A stretch of 64,000 nt of DNA, taken from positions 134,907,263 through 134,971,262 of the forward strand of contig NC_133647.1 of the NCBI RefSeq assembly GCF_009905375.1. The letters run 5' to 3'. This document shows positions 49,301 through 61,032 of the stretch, one piece after another; the stretch's first letter is position 1; every line of letters begins with the position of its first letter. The translations under genes and the position numbers were made by a program. The stretch comes from Apium graveolens (lineage: Eukaryota; Streptophyta; Magnoliopsida; Apiales; Apiaceae). A model generated the notes under the pieces. It saw nothing but the letters and a program-made list of their open reading frames with translations, made no database searches and was not told the origin of the DNA.

Positions 49301-49609
49301 ATTAATAAAATATTGATTTCTCAATTTTATAAAATTTTAAAAATAATTAATGTAATTATAAAATCATAAAAACAATTTTAGAGACATTTCAAGTATTTAC
49401 GCAAATAAATTTGTACCAAATTCACTTTTGAAAATGAAAACAATCCAATATGATCCCATAATTAATCACACGAACAATCCAGTATATTACAAATCACACA
49501 TTAATAGTCAAACAACACATAGTTGTCAAAACCAACACACATATTTTATTTATTTAATACTTTCCATAAATACATAAATAAATAATTCAAAAATACACGA
49601 GTCGTTATA
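46350..49609 (-). repeat. 5' LTR of element A
   Basis: Closely matches 37236-40492 along its whole length. It is followed by the CATAT duplication and by the reading frame of the H ORF. The 203-codon minus-strand frame at 49003-48392 is an LTR artefact, as the equivalent frame is broken in the other copy. Confidence 0.92.
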
Positions 49610-52600
49610 CATATTTCCTTACCATTTCTGTAGATCTTGGTAATCCTTCTTTTAAGTACTAAATCAGCTGGATCTTTGAAAAATGCAATTGACCTAGCCA
49701 ACAGCTTCTTCTCATCTGGCCTAGGTGTTTCATACACAATATCCATAGGATTTTTGTCTGAAAACTTTGAGTAGTTTCTTTTAGACTTCAGGACCAGATT
49801 TGCCTTGGGAGACTTTATGCAAGAAGTTTGACCCTTTTCCAGATAATTCAAACTCTTTTCATTCACATAAATCTGCTTGACTTGAGAGTGATGATTAAAG
49901 ATTTTGTCTGCTTTCTGAATTGGCCCAAAATTCTGTTGAATTTCTGCATCTATTTTCCTCCATTTTTCTTTTAGTTCCTTCTCAGCTGCTGCTACATCAA
50001 TCTTTAGCAGTGTGTCATTTGATTCCAGTTTTTCTGCTGCCAAATTGATGATGTCAATGATGTCCATGGCCGGTGGCTTAGTGAAAGCAATTGTTGGCAC
50101 AATTACTTTGCTGACTTGAATGTTGAGCTGTTTCTCCCCCTTACTTGATGAGCCTTTCTCCCCCTTTTTGTTAGCATCAAGTTGTTGAGTGGAAGGGAGT
50201 TGAGTAGCCACCAACTGTTGTAGCAAAGCAGTCTGAGTTTCCTGATTAGCAAGTATCTTGGCCAGTGACTTCTCCACATCAGATATTCTAGAGTCCATGA
50301 CCTCAACCTTTCTATTGAGATCAGCTTCCTTCCTCAGTTTCTGAGTTATCTCAGTCATGGTGGTTCCAGGAAGTCTAGCATCCAACCTTGCTATGAAATC
50401 ATGTTTTACTTTAGAGACTTCTTGCTTTATTTCATCCACACTTTAACTGTGTTGGAGATCTTGAATCTTGTGCAGCTGGAGAGCTTCAAGATGTGATGTA
50501 AGTAATCTCTCTGTGCTGGCATTTGTGGATGCTTGAATGGATGTTTAGGTGTCATGAATGAGCTTGAATAATATGGATTGAAGATGTGAGTATGAACATT
50601 CTTTAGTTAGCATCCAGGAAGGAATTTCTGCATCTCCCCCTATACTCATGTTGTCTTCCTCATCATCCCTACCAGCATCCCCAAAAGAATCTTCAGCCAG
50701 TTCAAAATCACTGCAAGTATTGGATGGCATGGCAGTGATTGCATCATTTGCTCTTTGTAGAGAAGTAGTTGTGTGCACTAGATTGAGCATCTTTTCAGCC
50801 TCCTCATTACCCTGTACAACTAGAGTTTGATAAGCTGTAACAGGATGAGTAAATGTCTCAGCATCTAGGGAGATAGAATCTATGACAGCTTGATATTCTT
50901 GCTGAAATAGTCTCTTCCTTTCTGCATCACTGACATTCATTGACTCACTAGCAATGGTGTCCACCCTTATCAATCCTGTACCTGTATTTCTCTCATAATC
51001 TCTCTTTTATTGCATCAAGGTCTCCCCTTGGCTTCCCACCCTCACACCCTCACCTTCACCATATAAGGTAGGACTCCTCTCACTCACTTTTGCCAAACCT
51101 GAAGAAATGGTCTGCATTGGTTCACCCATTTTCTCTCATTTTACCTGGGAGCAACCCAGCCTCTCACTCAATTCACTCTATGCCCTCAGTCCTAAGAGTG
51201 ATTGCACTACTACTAAGTCATCTGCACTTGTGACAATTGTAGTTATTTTAAGTTGTACAAAGACTCCCGACGAATGAGGAATATCCATCGGGATAGTAGT
51301 TTGGCTAGCCGACGGATGACAGCTGTTAGGCACATCCGTCGGGATACAATCACTACTCGACGGATGAAGAATATCCACCGGGATAGAAGAAATGAATGAG
51401 TTTGGAGTGGAGACTATTGTAGACTCTATGCAGATTGATGAATATTTGGGCAAAGATGTCTCAATAGACTCAGAAAGGATTGGCAAGTGAGCCAACAAAT
51501 CATCTAAAAGCTGATGCTCACTTTCTTGGATTTTTGGCTTCTCCAATAGAGTTAAAGATGGAGAATTTGGAAGTGATGTATGAATCATGTCTATATCCAA
51601 TGAGTGTGTGGGTGAATTTGGTATTTCGGGTGCTTCAATTATTAATGATTTTGGCTGTGACTCCATATTTATTAGAGCCACATCAATCTGAGTTTGAAAA
51701 GGTGCAGTGACTGGGTCTTTAGCACCAGTTTGCACTATGTGTGTTTCCCTGTGCATCCCCAAGGGTTTTAGATCTTTTCTTTCTGGCATAAGTATATGGT
51801 GAACTTGTGTCCCTAGCCCTCTTGGTATGTGCTCCTGGTTGGGAGCTTGTTTCAATAGTAACATCCTTTTGGGAGGATGAAACTAGAATTAAGCTAATAT
51901 CCTTATTAACAACCACAGTTTGTTGGGAAACTGTGGAGTGTCTAGGCTTAGGTACACTAATCTCACCAGCCTTATTCTTAGGGTTTCTTTGATTTTCACC
52001 ATGTCCCTCACCTTGCTCACTCTCCTTCACACTCCCCTCTTTGTGTTTAGTAGATTTTGCAACTGATTTCTTTTGAAAGAAACCAGAAAAGGCTTTCTTA
52101 GCTTTGGATTTTGAAATTGTTGTTTTGGTAGCTTGGGTAGGCATATGTTGGGTCAATGACACAAATGCCATAGCTACACTTGAAGGCAAAGAAATGTGTG
52201 AGGTTGGAGGAGTGGAGACAGTGGTGCTTACCTCACTTACCTGAGGTCCCCCCATGATTGGAAAGTAGAAGAGGGGCACCTCCTTTGTGGTAACTTGTCC
52301 TATTAAGATCATCAATGACTCTCCTTTCTTGAACCTAATAATTCAGTTTGTTGGTTGGGTTCTCAACAACAATATTCTCAATAAGATGGTTAGCAAGCAT
52401 CATAAAGAATCTAACATAATAGACACTTTTACCTCTCTTATTAAGTTCCCCTAACTTTTAACCTAACTCAAACATGATCAAGTCACTAAAGTTAAAGTAC
52501 TTATCAGTAACTAGCATATAAAGCATGTTAAGCATGGAAATGTTAACAAAATCAAAATTTCTTATTTTACCAGAAAATATCTTAGTCACAACATCACACA

Positions 52601-52895
52601 GATAGCTCCATTCCTTTCTAAGACCTAGCCTCCTAATTTCACTTAACTTAGAAGCTGAAAGTGCATAGCCCATAGAATTTAACATGTTAACTATATCAGT
52701 ATCTGTGTGTGGGACAGTAGAGGTGTTATATGGAATTCTAAAGAATGATTTGATAATGTCACTATTAATGCAAAACTGCTTACCTTTAAGTTTCACGCCC
52801 CAAACAATTACAAAAGACAATATACGAGTAATTATATTAGTTAACAAAAAGAAGTAAATACATCTGAATCCAAGATCTTTACAGGTTTTAGGGTT
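49610..52895 (-). pseudogene. N-terminal half of the envelope-position ORF of H
   Basis: Minus-strand frames in order: 52847-52458 (KQFCINSDIIKSFFRIP, then MGYALSASKLSEIRRLGL and a hydrophobic MLNMLYMLVTDKYFNFSDL), which resembles the putative plant transposon protein domain found in many retroelement ORFs. 52315-51719 and 51864-51178 are Ser/Thr/Pro-rich and unconserved. 50973-50545 has QGNEEAEKMLNLV, shared with X. 50439-49610 has a coiled coil (VMDSRISDVEKSLAKILANQ, ETQTALLQQLV) and ends at the split codon where A inserted. Frameshifts separate the pieces. The product is called envelope-like in Sireviruses; its function is unproven. Confidence 0.7.
51262..51392. repeat. Inverted CCGACGGAT repeats inside the H ORF
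   Basis: Three facing pairs: CCCGACGAATG with ATCCATCGGG, CCGACGGATG with CATCCGTCGGG, and CTCGACGGATG with ATCCACCGGG. On the minus strand they encode the repeated Ile-Pro-x-Asp-x-(Pro/His) words. The same ATCCGTCGGG word is found several times in each H LTR. Confidence 0.8.
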
Positions 52896-55800
52896 TGTAA
52901 TAGCCCAACACTATTAACTATTACAACCTGATTCCAATATCGAGTCCTCACACACAAAATCACTAACTACCTGAGCTCGAACATACGAATCGGCATCACA
53001 AGTCTTACACGCTGTCTGCTTGAATCTAACCATATCTGCTAGTTGTAATATCAGGGTAAGCAAGTAGTGAGCCAAATGCTCAGCAAGCGCTAAAATATAC
53101 ATAAACAAGAATAATACATTAACAATGAATTGAAAGATTCAACAATACAGTATCAAGAGATAAACTTTCAGGGTGATGGCATCTTTTAATGTAATAAAAC
53201 CATTCAAAACCATTTCCTTATCAAAAACCATTTTATGACGCTACGGATTACAACCTGTGATCAGCCACGAAGTAATCCCGAACCTCGCTGGGTTCTAGAA
53301 TATTAATGGGATCCCTAGGAAACTTTTAAGCCTACAAATTAAGAGCGGAAAGGACTTGCGTCTTAGTCCAGATCCACTATCTAAAGAAAATATGTGTCCC
53401 CCTTTGGGACTGGAAATCCAAATTTTAACTTTTTATTTTAAAAAACTGATGCCAAGTGACGGTTAATTTCTTAAATAGTGAGCATCTTTATCAAGGGTTC
53501 TAGATCAACTTTGAAGCACAAGGAATAGGTCCACTAAATTTCAAGGCCATGATCAACTAGACTATACTTTATCAAGGGAATTGCAAGGTTTCTATTCACA
53601 AGGAATTCGACAATGAGATTTAGCAGGGTTATCAGATAGTATGAAGGAACTAAGTCAAACTAGGTTCAAGGTAATGGTTCCAGATAAGACATAGGTATTG
53701 AAATATAAAGAAGGTGAGCATCAGTTCAAAGTATAACAAGGTATCATGTTTTAGGGCTAAGAATAGGGTTATCAAGAAATTATGAACGACTTTTAAGGTA
53801 TAGCTGACTTTTAGGTATCAAGATAAGGTTACTGAGTATAACTTGCACAGGGTTCCACATGATAATTACTTGGTATATTAGCATGGTATGACTTTTAAAT
53901 TACTTGCATAGAAATCTCCAAGCAAAGTTAAACTACTTGCAACAGATATTTGAGGGTTCATGGAATTTGTATATAATATGAAAGATAGATTTGAAACCAT
54001 TTGGATCATATATATCAAGGTGAATTAGAATACTCGCATCATATATAAAAGCTGGGCTAACACTATCTTGCAGTATAAACAAAAAGGTAGGTTGAAACAC
54101 TTGCTTTGAGAAAGGTTTGACTTGACTGGCAGGTGGGAGCAACTGGAGCTTCACTCGACTTTAATGGCAATTTTACCCTTATCTCGAGAGCCTACACAAA
54201 ATAATAATATCCTCATTATAATATATACTCACTAACTCAACCTAATTATAAACCGAAATTACTCACATTGGCACTTAGGCTTATATACACAAACACACTT
54301 ATAATTACTTATAAGTATAATAGTTCACATAACCATATATGTTAAAATAACACATTTAAGTACATAATAATATATCCATACATATTATATTGCATCACTA
54401 GGCTTGGATGATCTCACTTCACTTACTCAAGTCACTTAGTTATGCTAAACTAGCCAAAACTCTTAATATCGTCCTCATAACTCGAAGTGCCTTTTCTAAA
54501 CCATCAAGTTCTTATGGACACTGACTTAGGCCTTACATCTACTGACCTCATACTATCTTACAACTATGGTGGTCAACCTAGGCCTCACTCATAAGTTCCC
54601 TAAAACTAAAGGTTAAGTGATTTTGCTCATTATAGTGATTTCAGGGTGACACCAATGGGTTTATGAGTACAATTGACACCCTTACACTTCAATTTAACTC
54701 TCAAACTTCTACACTAGACTATTCTGATCATAAGTCAACTCTCAAACTTGGTGTGGCTCAAGGGCCTAGCTTGGGCCTACCTGGGCCTAAGCTTAAAGTC
54801 CAATGTTCCCCTATTTTCTGAACAGAAAAGTGTCCAGTTTTGCACTAACTTATGACACATGATTCTAACTCAATTCCTATGAACTATGGCTGTAAAAACT
54901 CCTCTAACACTCCCTCTAACTAGGTCTAACCAATGCCTAGTGAGGGCCTACCCATGACATGGTCGAAACTCCTCATTTCTAAGTTGCAACAAAATTGTCC
55001 CCTGCTGGACAGATTCTAAATTTTGGTGTGTGCACCTCACTAAATGGTTGGGTTTCTCTAATTTGTGACTTCTAGGCTCAATTATACCCCAAGTATTAAC
55101 TGCCCGTGGCTTGGGCCTAACAATGCCTAAGAAATGCCCATTCAAAATCAACACAAAACTCACATGCAAATCTGGAAAAAAATTCAGGATTCTATCCTAG
55201 CCTCTCCACCTTAACTCCCACTTCAAAATCAGTTATTAAATCTCAACCAAGGAAAATTTACTACTATAAGACTCTAAAATAAGGCCTCAACCAATAATGG
55301 AGATCATCCATGCCCTATAGTACCAACATGCAAAATAAAACTTAACATGCAACTCAAGATGATCACTAAATCAAGTTCGACTAAACAAGAGGGTTATTAG
55401 CTCATAAATTTGACTTAAAATACTTAACTACTTTAAAAGATCATGCACACTACCTTTTAACAACTAAGATCAAGCATAATATCCAGGAAACAATTCGTTT
55501 TAAGCACATATAAGGTCGAATTTAACACAAACTAAGCATGCATGTACATTTTCGAAAAGAAGAGCATATATAACATGATTATACTTGAAAATAATGCCCT
55601 ATCTCTAACATGCAAAGTACAATATGACTTTACAACTAAAGTTCAGTAGCATGCAAAGGTTTTAAAAGAGTTTTATTCAGGGAAACATTTAGTTTATGCA
55701 CATAAAAAGTATATCTCATAGAGAACTCTTTAATCCACATGAATTAAGAGTTTCTCTTTGGAGATCATATAAAATCAAGACATGCAAGCATTAAACTTCA

Positions 55801-56582
55801 TCTCGTAAGCATGGAACTTCTTATAAAGTGTATATTATATGAATGGGTAATGGAATTATACTAGAATGGCAAGGATTTGATGAAGAAAAATTGAAGGGAA
55901 TGGGGGAAGGGCTTCGGCCGAATGAAGAAAAAGAGAGGGGGAAGAGAGAAAATTTGAGAGTGAAAATGATGAGCTTGAGTGGAGTGTGGTTTTGGGTTAA
56001 CTCCTCTCTTTATGGTTCATCATGCACTAATTCAATAGTGGAATTTGGAATGTACTAAAGTGCCCTTCTCCAATAACCAAGAAAAAGTGCATGCAAGGGT
56101 AGTTTAGTCTTTTGGTGGATAGAAGAAGGTTAATGGGGTATGAATTGTCTCTTATGCCCTTTTAAATTGAATTGGAGGGTATTTGCATGCTTGGGCAACT
56201 AAGTAATTTGCAATTTAAAAATCAACTAATTTATATAAAACAATTTATATATATATAAATGCACCTCCATAAATTACAAAATAAATATCATAAAATAGCT
56301 TATGATTTTAGAAATTTAATGATATAAAATTTGAAAATTTATTGTTAAAAGATTTTTAAAATCGATTTTCATATAAAATGAAGTACTTTTGATTATCATT
56401 TAAAATACTAAATGATAAGATTTTCTTTTCAAAATTTTTTTATATAAACTATTACATTAAACACTTAGTTTATAGGCACTCAGTCATATAGATCATCCAA
56501 ATTTATAATTCCGCACAATTTAAATTTTAATTATAAACACACAATTATATATAGATAGGGTTTAGAAATACCGTTCTTAACA
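52896..56582 (-). repeat. 3' LTR of element B
   Basis: Plus strand TGTAATAGCCC to CGTTCTTAACA, 3687 bp with TG/CA ends. The inner end is fixed by the polypurine tract; the outer end is fixed by the return of the H ORF. No coding homology inside. The open frame at 55843-56058 is a purine-rich stretch without support. Confidence 0.75.
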
Positions 56583-56597
56583 TCCTCTCCCCCTTTA
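56583..56597 (-). other. Polypurine tract of element B
   Basis: Plus strand TCCTCTCCCCCTTTA, purine-only on the element strand (AAAGGGGGAGAGGA), directly before TGTTAAGAACGG. Confidence 0.85.
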
Positions 56598-56611
56598 AGG
56601 ATTTTGTCCTC

Positions 56612-59239
56612 AGAATCTAGGAGAATAAGTGAGGTTATCGGCTACGCATATCCGACTCTAGTTCCCACGTTGACTCTTCAACCTTGAGATTTCTCCAAAG
56701 TACTATTACCAACTTGACCAACTTATTTCTAAGACTCTTCTCTTGCTAGTCGAGTATTTTGACAGGTTGCTCCACACATGACAGGTCTGCTTGAATCTCT
56801 ATAGGTTCATATTCTATCACATGGTTGGCATCAGGATTATACTTCTTAAGTAATGACACATGAAACACGTTATGCACATGCTGATACTGAGACGGAAAAG
56901 CTAATTCATAGGCCACATTCTCTACTTGACTCGAGACTTCAAAAGGACCAATATATCTAGGTGCTAACTTCCCTTTCTTGCCAAATCTAGACAATCCTTT
57001 CCTCGGTGATACTTTCAGCAATACGGCTTCACCTACTTGAAATCTGATATCCTTACGTGCCGGGTCTGCATACTTTCTTTGCCTATCTTGAGCAGCAAGT
57101 AATCTCTTCTGAATCAAGTTAATTGTCTCATGCATTTGTTGCACCAATTCCGGGCCTAAAATATTTCTTTCTCCCACTTCATCCCAGCTGGTTGGTGATC
57201 TGCACTTCCGTCCGTATAAAGCTTCGTATGGTGGCATGCCAATACTGGTGTGATAGCTGTTGTTATAGGAGAATTCTACCAATGGAAGGTGGTCGTCCCA
57301 ACTTCCCGCAAAATCAATCGCACAGCTACGCACCATGTCTTCAATTATTTGAATTGTCCTCTCGCTTTGACAATTAGTCTGCGGATGATACGCCGTACTC
57401 ATATTCAACTTAGTGTCAAGACTTTCTTGAAATTGCTTCTAGAATCTCGAGTTAAATTGTGGATCTCTGTCTGAAACTATTGATACAGGTACGCCATGTC
57501 GTAATACGATTTCACGCACATACAGGTGGACCAATCGGTCCAATGAAGACCTCTCGTTAATCGAAAGAAAATGTGCCGAATTCGTAAGGCGATCAACTAT
57601 AACCCATATAGCGTCATGTCCAGATTTCATTCGTGGTAATCCTACTATAAAGTCCATGGAAATGTTTTCCACTTCCATTCCGGAATCTTTAAAGGATGAA
57701 TTAATACACTTGGTCTTTGATGTTCTGCCTTCACTTTCTGACAAGTATAGCACCTCGCAACCCATTCTGCTACTTCTCGCTCATATTTGGCCACCAAAAG
57801 TTCTGCTTCAAGTCCTGGTACATCTTGGTGCTTCCCGGATGGATTGAAAATCTAGAATTATGAGCTTCTTGCAATAACTCATTCTTCAATTCAGTCACAT
57901 GAGGAATCCAAATTCTTGAGGAAAACCTTAATATACCTTGTTCATCCCTTTGAGTACAAATCTCTTCTCCGATCAGTTGATTATTCTCCTGTTTCATCAC
58001 TTCTTCCTGATATTTCTTTATCTTTTCCAACAATGATGGCTGAAAAGTCATAGTACGATAAATCTCCTCAACTTGTCCGCAAGCACACAGTTCTAATTCA
58101 AATCTCCTGATTTCTCCAGATAATTCCTTTGATACCGCTGCCATATTCAACCTCTTTTTCCTACTCAAAGCATCAGCTATCACATTCGCTTTTCCTGGAT
58201 GATAATTTATCGAGCAATCATAGTCCTTAATTAATTCCAACCATCTCTTTTGCCTCATATTGAGCTCCTTCTGAGTGAAAATATACTTCAAACTCTTGTG
58301 ATCCGTGTAGATCTCACACCTTCCTCCGTAAAGGTAATGTCTCCAAATCTTAAGTGCAAATACTATAGCAGCTAATTCAAAGTCATGTGTAGGATACTTT
58401 AATTCATGTGGTTTTAACTGTCTTGACGCATACGCAATCACCTTGTTGAGTTGCATTAGCACGTAACCCAGGCCCTTATGTGAAGTATCACTGAAAATCA
58501 CAAAGTCTCTTTAATCGTCTGGTAATACTAGTACCGGAACTGTAACCAGCCTCTGTTTCAATTCTTGAAAACTATCTTCACATTCTGCATTCCATTCAAA
58601 TTTCTGATTCTTCCTAGTCAACTTACTCAATGGCGTGGCGATTTTCGTGAAATCTTTACCAAACCTTCTATAATATCCCGCCAATCCTAGAAAACTTCGC
58701 ACTTCCGTCGGTGTCTTTGGTGTCTCCCAATTCATAATTGCCTCAATCTTTGTCGGATCCACTTTGACTGCTTCATTTCCAATAACATGTCCCAAAAATT
58801 GAACTTCCTTTAACTAGAACTCACACTTAGAAAACTTGGCATACAACTTCTCTTGTCGGAGTATCTCCAATGTTAACCATAGATGCTGCATATGTTCTTC
58901 TTCTGACTTTGAATATATAAGAATATCATCAATGAATACCACTACAAACTTGTCCAAATACTTTTTAAATACCCGGTTCATCAGATCCATAAATGCTGCA
59001 GGAGCATTAGTCCACCTAAAAGGCATTACTAAGAATTCATAATGTCCGTATCTTGTTCTGAATGCTGTCTTCAGGATGTCATCTTCTTTGATCTTTAATT
59101 GATGGTATCCTGATCTTAAATCAATCTTGGAAAAGCACTTAGCTCTTTTCAGCTGACCAAATAAATCATCTATCCTTCGAAAAGCACTTAGTTCCTTTCA
59201 GCTGACCAAATAAATCATCAGATCCAAATAAATCATCAA
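56612..59239 (-). pseudogene. Ty3/gypsy pol of element B: RT, RNase H, integrase, chromodomain-like tail
   Basis: RT begins inside the domain ([20 protein letters not shown], active site [14 protein letters not shown] at about 58930). RNase H shows its acidic residues in [33 protein letters not shown] and VIADALSRK. Integrase has the zinc-finger His pair ([10 protein letters not shown]) and, after a frameshift near 57770, CYTCQK. The core Asp residues are in [10 protein letters not shown] and VSDRDPQF, and the Glu in SERTIQ. The GPF/Y module (KLAPRYIGPFEV) and a chromodomain-like tail (VLWRNLKVEESTWELE) follow. Stops interrupt at about 58796, 58505, 57770, 57437 (TAG for Trp) and 56746, and two substitutions sit next to the catalytic Glu. 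Not functional, but the youngest pol in the window. Confidence 0.9.
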
Positions 59240-59240
59240 T
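59130..59240. repeat. Short tandem copies of RT sequence at the B/H breakpoint
   Basis: AAAAGCACTTAG followed by CAGCTGACCAAATAAATCATC occurs at 59130-59171 and again at 59179-59220. A third partial copy (CCAAATAAATCATC) follows at 59224-59237. Only the first belongs to the normal RT. Beyond 59240 the sequence is gag of H. Confidence 0.85.
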
Positions 59241-60730
59241 CTGGATGATTTGCATGCCTTAATCACTTCATATTCTCGTTCAAGCTGCTTCTTTAAAATC
59301 TCTTCTTTCTTTAAGGACTCAGTTACTTCATCCTTAGCAATCTTATACTCAATTCTCAATTTCTCAAATTCAATAAACTGAGACTCTAGCACATTATTCC
59401 TCTCACTTAAAAAAACAAGTTGTTTTCTTTGATTTTAGCATTTTCCTTAGTGAGGGACTTAAGTGTAACACGTAGGTGATATAATTCTGTGGACATGTCA
59501 TTTATTGCATCATTACACTCAGCTTTAGATAAATGTGTTAGGTTAGTGGTGATTACCTGATTGCTTGAAGAACTTATTTCTGTTTCATTAGATTTAGCCA
59601 TTAGGGCTAGATTAACATAGATTGTTTCTTCATCTTCATCCAATTCATCTGCAGCCCGATCATTCTTATGTGGATGAAAGCCCTTTCCTTTTGTTTGAGC
59701 AACTCAAAGTATTTATGTTTATAATCAACAGGCTCAAACTTCTTGTTAGAATCAGACTTTCTACAATCACTGGCAAAATTCCCTGCCAAGCCACATTTGA
59801 AACATTTGAATTTGGATTTATCCACCATATTTCTATTTGGCTTGGCTGCTCCAAAATATTTTTTGAATTTGAGCTTGGCAAATCTTCTGGATAGGAATGC
59901 TAGATGTTCATCAATATCATCCATGTCATCTTGGCTCAAGTGATCTTCATTTTCAGCTACCATCCCTTTACCCTTGCTTTCACAGACCTTTGATGTAGAC
60001 TCAACAGCTTCTACCTTCATCTCTTTCTCCTTCTCTAACTCAGCAACCAGTTCTATGGACCCTCCTTTCTTCCTTCCTTTCTCCATCCTCTCATCTTGCT
60101 CTATTTCAAGCTCATAAGTTTTTAGGATGCCATACAGTCTCTCCAAGGTGAACTCCTTGTAATCCTGAGAATTTCTCAATGAGACTGTCATTGGCTTCCA
60201 CTCTTTTGGAAGATATCTAAGGAACTTGAGGTTAGAGTCTTTTGTTTGATAGACTCTTCCATGCAACTTTAGAGCATTTAGTAGCTTTTGAAATCTACTA
60301 AAAATATCAGTAAGAGACTCATTTTCTTCACAGTGGAAATGCTCATATTGCTGAATCAGTAGCTGCATCTTGTTCTCCCTTACTTGCTCAGTACCATCAC
60401 AAATAATCTGGATTGTGCCCCAAACCTCTTTGGTTGTTTTACAGTTAATGATGTTATCAAACCACCATCAACTCCATTGAACAATATGTTCATGGCCTTC
60501 TTATCTTTCATGACTTGCTCAATATCAGGGTCTGATCATTCATGCCTAGGTTTGGGAACAGATGGTTCATTGCCAGTTGCGGCTCTCATTGGTACATGTG
60601 GACCTCTCTCTATGCAATCCACATAAGCCTCATCTTGAGAAAGAAGATGGAGGTGCATCTTCACCTTCCAGTGGTGACAATTGTCTTTGTCCAGAAATAG
60701 AAATTTGACTCCAACATCCTTCTTGTTCAT
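59240..60730 (-). pseudogene. gag of Sirevirus-like copia element H, broken and 3'-truncated
   Basis: ATG at 60730, only about 46 bases from the primer site. Reads KFLFLDKDNCHHWKVKMHLH, a TGA for Trp at about 60536, a frameshift near 60470, then a long frame 60368-59607 (FSRFQKLLNALKLHG, then LPKEWKPMTVSLRN and a Glu/Lys-rich linker). The zinc knuckle is CFKCGLAGNFASDC near 59795: the CX2CX4HX4C His is replaced by Asn. After another shift come the acidic and coiled-coil parts (59643-59407 and 59392-59240). It stops at the fusion to B. The role is RNA-binding coat protein; the copy cannot be functional. Confidence 0.88.
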
Positions 60731-60776
60731 CTTGTTGTTTGTTGTGATCTTTATACTCTTTGTACTTCAAGAGCTT

Positions 60777-60786
60777 GCTCTGATAC
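60777..60786 (-). other. Primer-binding site of element H
   Basis: Plus strand GCTCTGATAC, so GTATCAGAGC on the element strand, four bases from the LTR end GGGAAACA. It matches ten of twelve bases of the usual initiator-Met site. Confidence 0.8.
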
Positions 60787-60790
60787 TGAT

Positions 60791-60996
60791 TGTTTCCCTA
60801 ATAATACAACAAGAATTACAGAAGGGGGGTTGAATGTAATCGTGGCTACTTTTTCAGATTTTAAAACAGTTCTAACTTGATAAATATAATAGTGTTCGAT
60901 TAGCAGTTGTGCGGAATAAAAAGATGATAGAAATCAAAACACTAAGTAATAAAAACGAAGGCTTTTAAAATTTTTTGATGGATTTGAAAGTATCCA

Positions 60997-61032
<36 letters not shown>

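Larger units (their letters stand above)
37236..49609 (-). mobile_element. Complete Ty3/gypsy element A, nested in the H ORF
   Basis: 12.4-kb minus-strand element with LTRs 37236-40492 and 46350-49609, primer site 46335-46346, polypurine tract 40493-40505, and CATAT target duplications at 37231-37235 and 49610-49614. It is of the same family as G. The interior is too decayed to encode anything. The two LTRs are nearly the same length (3257 and 3260 bp) and differ at few positions by eye, so it inserted recently relative to its coding decay. Confidence 0.93.
52896..59239 (-). mobile_element. Truncated Ty3/gypsy (Tekay/Del-type) element B nested in H
   Basis: Minus strand: RT (from about 59239), RNase H, integrase, chromodomain-like tail, polypurine tract and a 3.7-kb 3' LTR. 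The 5' LTR, primer site, gag, protease and first part of RT are missing. The broken end is fused to the gag of H at 59239/59240, where short copies of the RT sequence are repeated. The bases left of the LTR are GGGTT; the partner is lost. Confidence 0.85.
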
